From: Luidia sarsii
Taxonomy: Eukaryota; Echinodermata; Asteroidea; Paxillosida; Luidiidae
Length of the DNA stretch: 64,000 bases
Reading direction: 5' to 3'
NCBI GenBank assembly: GCA_949987565.1
Contig: OX465121.1
Location: 1,939,117 to 2,003,116 of the forward strand
Below the pieces are notes generated by a model, which had not been told where the DNA came from, did not search any database, and was given only the letters and a program-made list of their open reading frames with translations. Below, in pieces: positions 56,639-64,000 of this stretch (the first letter of the stretch is position 1; each line of letters starts with the position of its first letter). Position numbers and translations under genes: made by a program.

Positions 56639-57595
56639 TAGTCCGAGTAACTTGGACCTGACGAGTCACCCTTTTTTATCGAATTTTGAGGTTCGGGTGA
56701 CTGTAGGGTCCAAGTCGAACCGAGTCTAAACCCTGCTGGTGCGTAGTCCGAGTAACTTGGACCCTTACAATCGCCCTTTAAATTTTTTTTGAGGGGTCGG
56801 GCAATAGTAGGGTCCAAGGAATCCTGCTGAGAAACCCGGTAAGTAACTATGTGTTCGACTCCATGACTACCCCGACCAAAACCCACAGATTTTACCCCGA
56901 AAACACCCATGAAACCTTCCCATGCACGCACCCATCTTTGGATTAAGTGAGAATCACACGAAAATTTCTCCTTTTTCCCCAAACGTGAGTAAAACAAAAT
57001 AATGACCAGTACCAGTGATTCTCACTTAATCCAAAGATGGGTGCGTAGGACGGTTTCACGGGTGTTTTTGGTGTAAAATCTGGGGGTTTGGGTCGGGGGT
57101 AGTCATGGAGTCGAACACACAGTTACTTAATTACCGGGTTTCCTAAAAAAATGGCGATTGTAAGGGTCCAAGTTACTTGGACTAGCTGGTGCGTACAAAC
57201 AGCCAAAACATTTCGACCGAAGAACTACCCGACCGAAACCCCCAGATTTACCGCCGAAAACACCCGTGTCCCCGTTCTACGCGGCCATTTTTTGATTCAG
57301 TGAGAATCACAGATTTCAATAATGGTCATTTGTATTACTCACGTTTGGGGGAACAGGAGAAATTTCCCCTCATTTGATCGAGAACATTCTCTCCGCCGTG
57401 CGACAAGCCAAAAGGCGGCCATCTTGGATTTCAAAATTAAACGGTATTACTGCGCACGTATACACATAAACCGATGACGTCAAGGTGCTCGCGGACCTGT
57501 CAAAACGGGGAAATTTCTCCTTTTTCCCCAAACTTGAGTAATACAAGTACCATTATTGAAATCTCACTGATTTAAAAAATGGCCGCGTAGGACGG
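56639..57595. mobile_element. F1 foldback element (outer copy), right end truncated
   Basis: The left end TAGTCCGAGTAACTTGGACC begins at 56639. After the nested copy it continues at 57194 with CAAACAGCCAAAACATTTCG, the same order as in the 45797 copy, and reaches the second-arm block GTAGGACGG near 57590, where F1 similarity ends without the right terminus. Confidence 0.8.
56744..57184. mobile_element. F1 variant-B foldback element nested in F1, perfect 9-bp target duplication
   Basis: Starts TAGTCCGAGTAACTTGGACC followed by CTTACAATCGCC (variant B) and ends GGCGATTGTAAGGGTCCAAG then TTACTTGGACTA. Flanked by GCTGGTGCG on both sides (56735-56743 and 57185-57193). 441 bp; no coding. Confidence 0.93.
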
Positions 57596-58025
57596 AGCGA
57601 ATTTGCAAAGTCTGCAATTTTCAACTTTCGAAATCTCCAAAAATATCAGACAAATCCTAATTTTTTTTGGAATTCTAGAAACAAATTCTTTTGAGGAACG
57701 GAAAACAAGAAAACAATATTTCTTACATAAAATAAATTGTTGAAAATTGTCTCAGTCGTCGGGTGCACTGTTGCGCGTCCATTTTGTCCAAGGTTTCATA
57801 ACGCGCGGCTTCGTCGCGCTATAACGCCTCTCAAACCGCCCTAGAAGACAAGAAGTCTACATTTAACATGTTTTCACAAGCCCAGGTTTTTGAAAACCTT
57901 TACAAGTAGTCAAGTGATCTTAAGTTTATATCCGGTAGACCAATATACACGTTCGGCATTGATTTGTTGGACTGGTCGGAGCGCGTACTTCGGTTGACCG
58001 CGAAACGCGAAACATCGTTGGTAAC
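57596..58025. other. No gene recognised
   Basis: Unique sequence between the F1 cluster and the plus-strand LINE. The LINE 5' truncation point lies at about 58030-58040. Confidence 0.4.
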
Positions 58026-58039
58026 TTGTTATCATACGG

Positions 58040-58195
58040 ATCGAGCTCTATAAACATTACACCTGTGTACAAGTCTGCATACCGAACTGACATCTCGAAC
58101 TACCGTCCAATCGCCCTAACTTCCGTTGTGTGTAAGGTGATTGAGAATGCTGTGGCCGATAACATCCATGCCCACGTGTCCTCCTTTTGCCTTGG
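58040..58195 (+). pseudogene. Plus-strand LINE RT, first piece
   Basis: Frame with NITPVYKSAYRTDISNYRPI and ALTSVVCKVIENAVADNI, the RT fingers blocks. It runs into the opposite-strand LINE at about 58196; the continuation is at 59797. Confidence 0.85.
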
Positions 58196-59795
58196 TAATT
58201 ATTATTAATGGTTTATTAATCACATTTTCCCTCGCAGCCAAGGGCTGAATTACGGAAAACATACAATGAAAATATAACATAAAGTAAAAATTAAATCAAA
58301 TTTTAAATCAAAAAGGGAACATTAGATTAAAACTACATAGAATTGTATCTATTGAGTTGTATTCAAAAGGTTAATTAAATGTGGCACAGGACTATTTTTA
58401 AATCTGGAGGTATTGCACTTAATTTCTGTATGTTTTGTTGAGTTCCTAGGTTGTAGCCAGATATTGACCTTGTTTCTGGTACAAGGCTTTCAAGTTTTGA
58501 GTTTTTAAGAGATTTTGCAAATGCAATGCTATATTGTTCTCGTCTACACTTGAGTGAGTCATGTCTGCAGATTTGTAGAGCATCACGTACCGAACGTAGT
58601 CCGGACCGAGGATAATTCGACACGCTCTTTTCTGAATGCGCTCGATAGTGTGGCATTGCTATTTCGTAATTCCACTTGACCAAACAGGGGTTGCATATAT
58701 TCTACTATCGGCCGAACAAATGATGTGTAGATTAGAACAAGATCACCTCTTGACAAAAATGGTATTTCAGTTTACGAAGCATGTATAATCGGCTGTTAGC
58801 TCGCTTTACAATATAGTTGACATAGTTGTCCCATTTCAGGTTTGACTGAATAAAAATGCCAAGGAGTTTCACCGTGTTGCATTGTTGTATAGTGACATCA
58901 TGCAGAGTAAGGTTAAGGGGGTGGGTTTGTTCCTGGTAAAGCAGATATTCGTAACTGCACACTTTTTTTGGATTGAGGTGCAAATTATTTTCTGTAGACC
59001 AGTCATTGAGTTCATTGACAACAGTTGGCAGTTGGGACTGCGTATGAGCATGAGATGAAATTTCTATCACAGTCAAGTCATCGACATATTTGAAGCGATG
59101 AATGTTGGTGGTGACGTGACTTGTCCACGCATCGTTGATGACAGCAAGGAAAATTACTGGTCCCAGCTTCGTTCCCTGTGGTACTCCTGCATGCATGGTG
59201 GTCCATTTTGACAATACTTTGCCATATCTGACGCACTGCTGGCGGTTATTTAGGAAGTCGCTGATCCAAGAAATAAGCGAGTGGGAAACTCCCATTTGCA
59301 GCAGTTTTGAAACAGCCATTGTGTGATCGATGTGGTCGAACGCCTTTGAGAAATCAGTCAGAAGCATCCTTGAAAGTGATCCTGGGTTGTCGGCATGTGA
59401 GTGGAGAGTGTGTAGAATATCCACTAGACAGTGTGATGTGGACGCACCTTTTATGTTGCCAAATTGGACAGGATCCATGGTGCGCTTAAGTTCACCCATA
59501 GTTGCATGAGCTATGAAATGTTCAGCAATCTTCGAGAAGTGATCGGTTAGTGCAATTGGGCGCAGATTATCAATTGATGCAGGAGTTGATTTCGGAATAG
59601 GTACAATTATAGCTTTTTTCCACTGCAGGGGAACTGTGTGTTGTTCGAAGGACGCATTGATGATGTTGGTCAGCGGTTTTGCAAATTCATATGCAAATTG
59701 ACGGATTAGCTTCGCAGGGATATTGTCCGGACCGCTTGATTTTCTGGGCTGGATTCTATTCAGTTGATGAAATGAGAACCAATGTAATGTAATGA
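58196..59795 (-). mobile_element. Minus-strand LINE inserted into the plus-strand LINE
   Basis: A 5'-truncated non-LTR element with an RT frame and a C-terminal region, ending in a TAA-rich tail at about 58196-58230 (read on the minus strand). It lies exactly between two parts of another LINE's RT domain, so it is the younger insertion. No clean target duplication found; AATGAGAACCAA is repeated at the 5' junction (59769 and 59788). Confidence 0.85.
58732..59763 (-). CDS. LINE reverse transcriptase, long intact frame, 5' truncated
   Basis: From about 59763 the minus strand reads RIQPRKSSGPDNIPAKLI, PLQWKKAIIVPIPK, NLRPIALTDHFSKIAEHFI, FGNIKGASTSHCLVDIL, LLTDFSKAFDHIDH, HAGVPQGTKLGPVIFL and the catalytic YVDD (KYVDDLTVIE), then LLGIFIQSNLKWDNYV. 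About 340 codons without a break cover the RT domain. The frame breaks at its C-terminal end and continues at 58683-58375 (PHYRAHSEKSVSNYPRSGL). No endonuclease remains. No authentic start, because the copy is truncated. Confidence 0.88.
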   Translation of the reverse strand: MNRIQPRKSSGPDNIPAKLIRQFAYEFAKPLTNIINASFEQHTVPLQWKKAIIVPIPKSTPASIDNLRPIALTDHFSKIAEHFIAHATMGELKRTMDPVQFGNIKGASTSHCLVDILHTLHSHADNPGSLSRMLLTDFSKAFDHIDHTMAVSKLLQMGVSHSLISWISDFLNNRQQCVRYGKVLSKWTTMHAGVPQGTKLGPVIFLAVINDAWTSHVTTNIHRFKYVDDLTVIEISSHAHTQSQLPTVVNELNDWSTENNLHLNPKKVCSYEYLLYQEQTHPLNLTLHDVTIQQCNTVKLLGIFIQSNLKWDNYVNYIVKRANSRLYMLRKLKYHFCQEVILF

Positions 59796-59796
59796 G

Positions 59797-61015
59797 AACC
59801 AACATGATTTCTCAGCCCGGAAATCGTGTGTGACCCAGCTAACCAATGCCGTACACGACTGGGCTACAATCCTGGATCAACCACGCCCACCTAGAATTGA
59901 CATTGCTTGTCTAGACTTTTCTAAGGCATTTTACTTGATGCTTCATCACAAGGTTCTAGACAAACTTGCCTGTAATTTCAATATTCGAGGTCAACCATGG
60001 ATCTGGCTGAAATCCTTCTTGACTGGGCGTCAGCAACGTGTTATGTATCGTGGCGCTCTTTCATCATGGTCTTCAGTCATATCAGGAGTTCCCCAAGGAA
60101 GTGTGCTCGGCCCACTACTTTTCAATTTATTCATCAGTGACATCTCTAACAACATCTCTTCAAAGTGTCTGCTGTTTGCAGACGACACCCTCATTTACCG
60201 GCCAATTCTTTCACCCAGAGATGAACTCAGCTTCAAGTCTGACCTTGATGTCCTTGCCCATTGGAGCACCTTAAATAGAATGAAACTCAACAAGAGAAAG
60301 TCCCAAATAATGCACATAACTCGTTCCAAGAAAATGTAGTCCTCCCACACTACACTCTCCAAGGAATACCCCTCACAGTTACCACTACCATGAAATATCT
60401 AGGAGTGATCATAAACAACCGTCTAACATGGAATTACCACGTGGACTCCATATTGTGTCCAAAGCCAACAAAACCCTGGGCTTCATTTGGCATATTGCTG
60501 GTGGATCTTCATCAAAGGCTCTCTTGTCTCTCTACCGAACCCTAGTCCTGCCTGTACTTGAGTATGGGTTGCCTGCCTGGTGCCCTTACACAGTAACCTT
60601 GGAGACCAAACTGGAGCGGGTGCAGAGACGAGCTACTAGGATGACCCTGAAGCAGCAGAGAGGAGCCATGACCTACGAGGACAGACTACACACACTGAAC
60701 TGGTTAAGCCTTGTATCTAGACGACACAAACTCACGGTTGTTGGCCTCATTGATTGTCACTGTGTTAAATCCCATACAGTAGTCAATACCCGTCATCTGG
60801 ACTCAGTGTCATTTAACCACCATTATGCCAGAACCCTTAGTCTAAAGCATTCCCCCGTTCATACATTTCCTCGTATATGGAGTAATCTCCCAATCCATGT
60901 TAGTTACTCATTGATACTTCATTCATTCCAAGGTTTTAATCGTGATTTAAGTACTCATTTCCTTGATGTTTATAATTGCCTGGCTTTTGTCTTTCCTTTT
61001 GTTAATTGCTTGTAA
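59797..61015 (+). pseudogene. Plus-strand LINE RT, second piece
   Basis: The frame resumes with ENQHDFSARKSCVTQLTNAV, then IACLDFSKAFYLMLHHKVL, ISGVPQGSVLGPLLFNL and the catalytic FADD (LLFADDTLIY) to 60339, where a frameshift occurs. The second frame (60428-61015) holds the RT thumb and C-terminus (LGFIWHIAGGSSSKALLSLY; ERVQRRATRMTL; LHTLNWLSLVSRRH). A YLGVIINNR block lies in another frame between them. Confidence 0.85.
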
Positions 61016-61269
61016 TTTGGTTTTGATTCTTGAGTTGTGCATGGAGTTTAACTGGGTCAGACATTTTGCCCGTGACAACTAGTTTACCATTGGGTTGCTG
61101 ATGTAGTTGGTCCTTACCAGGTCGGATTTCTTGTACACTTCATATCTGACCTGTTTATTTGTTCCTTTAATTTGTTCCCTTAAAAGTTATTTGTTTATGT
61201 GTTTGTCGATTTTCAGAATTCCCTTTGTCATCCTGCCTGTTTGTTTCATTTCTTCTCTACAAGTCTATA

Positions 61270-62890
61270 CTCCTCTCCCTGTCCTACCCTCTGATCTCAC
61301 TCTGCCAGCTTTCCTCTTTTGCCTTTGCCCTCTGTTAATCCCCAACCCAAATCCCTGTCATTCGCTTTGATCTCACCCTGCCAGCTTTCCTCTTTGGCCT
61401 TTGCCCTCTGTTAATCCCCAACCCAAATCCCTGTCATTCGCTTTGATCTCACCCTGCCAGCTTTCCTCTTTTGTCCTTGCCCTAGCTGTTATTCCCCAAC
61501 ACCACCCTGTCCCTCCCTGTCCTTCCCTCTGTTCTCTCCCTGCCAGCTTTCCTCTTTTGTCTTTGCCCTCTGCTAATCCCCAACCCCACTCCCTGACCCT
61601 CCCTGTCCTTCCCTTTGATCTCACCTTGCCAGCTTTCCTCTTTTGTCCTTGCCCTAGCTGTTATTCCCCAACCCCACTCCCTGACCCTCCCTGTCCTTCC
61701 CTTTGATCTCACCCTGCCAGCTTTCCTCTGTTGTCTTGCCCTCTGTTATTCCCCAACCCCACTCCCTGACCCTCCCTGCCCTTCCCTTTGATCTCACCCT
61801 GCCAGCTTTCCTCTTTGGCCTTTGCCCTCTGTTAATCCCCAACCCAAATCCCTGTCATTCGCTTTGATCTCACCCTGCCAGCTTTCCTCTTTTGTCCTTG
61901 CCCTAGCTGTTATTCCCCAACCCCACTCCCTGACCCTCCCTGTCCTTCCCTTTGATCTCACCCTGCCAGCTTTCCTCTTTGGCCTTTGCCCTCTGTTAAT
62001 CCCCAACCCAAATCCCTGTCATTCGCTTTGATCTCACCCTGCCAGCTTTCCTCTTTTGTCCTTGCCCTAGCTGTTATTCCCCAACCCCACTCCCTGACCC
62101 TCCCTGTCCTTCCCTTTGATCTCACCTTGCCAGCTTTCCTCTGTTGTCTTGCCCTCTGTTATTCCCCAACCCCACTCCCTGACCCTCCCTGTCCTTCCCT
62201 TTGATCTCACCTTGCCAGCTTTCCTCTGTTGTCTTGCCCTCTGTTATTCCCCAACCCCATCCCCTGTCCCTCCCTGTCCTTCCCTTTGATCTCACCTTGC
62301 CAGCTTTCCTCTTTTGTCCTTGCCCTAGCTGTTATTCCCCAACCCCACTCCCTGACCCTCCCTGTCCTTCCCTTTGATCTCACCTTGCCAGCTTTCCTCT
62401 GTTGTCTTGCCCTCTGTTATTCCCCAACCCCATCCCCTGTCCCTCCCTGTCCTTCCCTCTGTTCTCTCCCTGCCAGCTTTCCTCTTTTGTCCTGCCCTCT
62501 GTTATTCCCCAACACCACCCTGTCCCTCCCTGTCCTTCCCTCTGTTCTCTCCCTGCCAGCTTTCCTCTTTTGTCTTTGCCCTCTGCTAATCCCCAACCCC
62601 ACTCCCTGACCCTCCCTGCCCTTCCCTTTGATCTCACCCTGGCAGCTTTCCTCTTTTGTCTTTGCCCTCTGCTAATCCCCAACCCCACCCCTGACCCTCC
62701 CTGCCCTTCCCTTTGATCTCACCCTGGCAGCTTTCCTCTTTTGTCTTTGCCCTCTGCTAATCCCCAACCCCACCCCCTGACCCTCCCTGCCCTTCCCTTT
62801 GATCCCACCTTGCCAGCTTTCCTCTTTTGTCTTTGCCCTCTGCTAATCCCCAACCCCACCCCCTGACCCCCCCCCCTTGATCCTCCCTTT
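61270..62890 (+). repeat. Pyrimidine-rich minisatellite (about 74-88 bp units)
   Basis: Units built from TTTGATCTCACCCTGCCAGC, TTTCCTCTTTTGTCCTTGCC, CTAGCTGTTATTCCCCAACC and CCACTCCCTGACCCTCCCTG, with length variants. It lies in the 3' UTR of the plus-strand LINE. Both strands show repeat-derived open frames. Confidence 0.95.
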
Positions 62891-63511
62891 GATCTCTCTT
62901 GTAGAAACTGTAATTTAGATTTGCCGAGTTGCTTGTCAGTTCCCTTGAGTTCTGTATCTGTTTTGATTCTCCTGGTTGTCCTCTGTTTGTTCGTGACTTT
63001 ATATTTCTTTAATCTCATTTTTTTTCTTCAGCTGATTGTTTTCTTGTAAAATTATTCATATTTATTATATTATTTATATCTATTTCTCATATTTATCCTG
63101 CATTTCCATGATATTTATCATCTTTTAATTCATGATTTATCTTAATAATTGCCACTTACTTGTATTTGTTTGTTTTTACTAAGTTTACTATAGAGTAACA
63201 GGCCTGGAGTAACAGGCTTTTGAGTCACAGTGTTTTTCACTTTTGTTCCTCCTGGCCATCTTAGATTAACTTGTCCTTACTCTGCTTGTTTACTCCTTCC
63301 CTCTTACCCTCCTGCCCAATCTCTTCCCCTTCATCCCCAGTCCTTGCCCCATCTCTTCCCCTTCTCATCCTGACATATCACATCTCTGATACATGTACAT
63401 AATTTTCTCCTTGTTTGGTATTTATTCATCAATTTATTTCCCATCTTTAATTTCCATGATATAGACTGTATGACCTTTCTCCTTGGCCGAATAAATAATA
63501 ATAATAATAAT

Positions 63512-63885
63512 AAACTATGCCTGCACATGCAATAAACATCACGTCCGACTTTGTCGAAATAACATCAACCGGGACAGCGGTTTCTGGCTCCCCACCATCG
63601 GACACCACGACCGCCGATCCACCACGGACAGGGCCTCTAGTGGACGCCAGAATCGCGCGATCCGCACGATCACTACTACGACATCCGCAAACCGGTACAC
63701 AGGAACCAGCGAAGCGGACATAAACGGACGCCGCAACGCACATTCTTCAGTTGCCTGATGAAGGTTAGCAGTTAGTAACCGAAACGTCGCCACCAGCAAC
63801 GACACATCGCGTGACTTTGATCACCCTTTCTACTTGATGTCTACACCACCGCTATGAACAACCCCTTCATTGCTATTACATTATT
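63512..63885 (+). other. Segment between LINE tail and window-end repeat, with ribozyme-like motif
   Basis: Non-coding by my reading; several open frames overlap without family signals. Begins right after the LINE tail. Contains the hammerhead-like motif at 63750-63800, suggesting part of a ribozyme-bearing retroelement. Confidence 0.45.
63750..63800 (+). ncRNA. Hammerhead-ribozyme-like motif
   Basis: CTGATGA (63755-63761) is followed by a stem GGTTA/TAACC (63763-63767 and 63776-63780) and GAAAC (63781-63785), the conserved hammerhead core. GTC (63786-63788) could be the cleavage triplet, and GTTGC (63750-63754) pairs with GCAAC (63796-63800) as helix I. Helix III would be at most one pair with no loop, as reported for the minimal hammerheads of Penelope-like elements, and a gap of 7 nt separates GTC from the helix I strand. 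Activity is uncertain. Confidence 0.45.
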
Positions 63886-64000
63886 TGTTAGAAAACAAGT
63901 GTGTAAAGACTGGTGGAAGTCTACTAATCATTCCGGACGTACTGAGTGCACACACACACACTGGACGGTGGTCTCGCAGCGAGCATAAATCACGAGGACG
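63886..64000 (-). repeat. Dispersed repeat related to 26361-26490 (inverted)
   Basis: The reverse complement reads CGTCCTCGTGATTTATGCTC, GCGAGACCACCGTCCAGTGT and TTGTTTTCTAACAAATAA, matching CGTCGTGATTTACG, GCGAGACCGCCGTCCAGTGT and TTGTTTTCTAACAAATAAAC at 26355-26486. It continues beyond the window. Confidence 0.8.

Larger units (their letters stand above)
58030..63510 (+). mobile_element. 5'-truncated plus-strand LINE (CR1/L2-like) with long 3' UTR and (ATA)n tail
   Basis: RT coding starts within the fingers domain at about 58040, is interrupted by an opposite LINE (58196-59795), resumes at about 59797 and ends at 61015. A 2.5-kb 3' region, mostly pyrimidine minisatellite, then ends in an ATAATAATA run at 63491-63511 after a GGCCGAATAAATA block. 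Frameshifts near 60340-60430 show decay. Confidence 0.85.

Noticed and set aside
61373..63018. Open frames in the pyrimidine-rich stretch
   Set aside because: Minisatellite in a LINE 3' UTR; frames on both strands and no family signal.

Overview
The window is metazoan nuclear DNA, almost certainly from an invertebrate. One spliced cellular gene is visible (a CENP-O-like kinetochore gene with canonical GT/AG introns). Everything else is transposable elements, minisatellites, and a decayed double-stranded DNA virus or Polinton-type element. I cannot name the species; the scattered TACATG-type microsatellites and the DIRS, Polinton and LINE content fit several marine invertebrates.

Layout. 1-11.5 kb: a degenerate Polinton/adintovirus-like element. 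It has a minus-strand gene split by a young LINE, a capsid-like gene, a packaging ATPase, three small virion or membrane-type genes, and on the minus strand the N-terminal part of a DNA-polymerase-B-associated protein. A 4.9-kb satellite of 26-bp units starts just after the ATPase stop, and a 2.4-kb array of 27-bp units starts in the zinc-finger-like end of the polymerase-side gene. 14-18 kb: gene-poor, with tRNA-derived SINE-like copies. 18.0-20.0 kb: CENP-O-like gene, minus strand, five exons found. 21.5-25.4 kb: decayed minus-strand LINE split by a 1.17-kb TIR element. 25.6-29.9 kb: minisatellites of 32-34 bp. 32.6-39.6 kb: 35-bp minisatellites in inverted orientation around a LINE that has lost its reverse transcriptase. 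40-47.7 kb: palindromic (foldback) DNA elements, a Helitron-like insertion and dispersed duplications. 49-50.6 kb: another foldback element and a diverged tandem duplication. 50.7-54.3 kb: a DIRS-type retroelement with inverted terminal repeats. 56.6-57.6 kb: one foldback element nested in another. 58-63.5 kb: one LINE inserted in the opposite orientation into another, with a pyrimidine-rich minisatellite in the 3' UTR. 63.75 kb: a hammerhead-ribozyme-like motif.

The least ordinary content is (i) two families of long palindromic elements, here called F1 and F2, with TA...TA termini and perfect 9-bp target duplications, including F2 inside F1 and F1 inside F1, plus a paralogous empty site; (ii) a large satellite whose unit matches the last codons and stop of the viral ATPase gene; (iii) a candidate Helitron insertion with a paralogous empty site; and (iv) the hammerhead-like motif. 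Most very long open frames here are stop-free tandem repeats and are not treated as genes.
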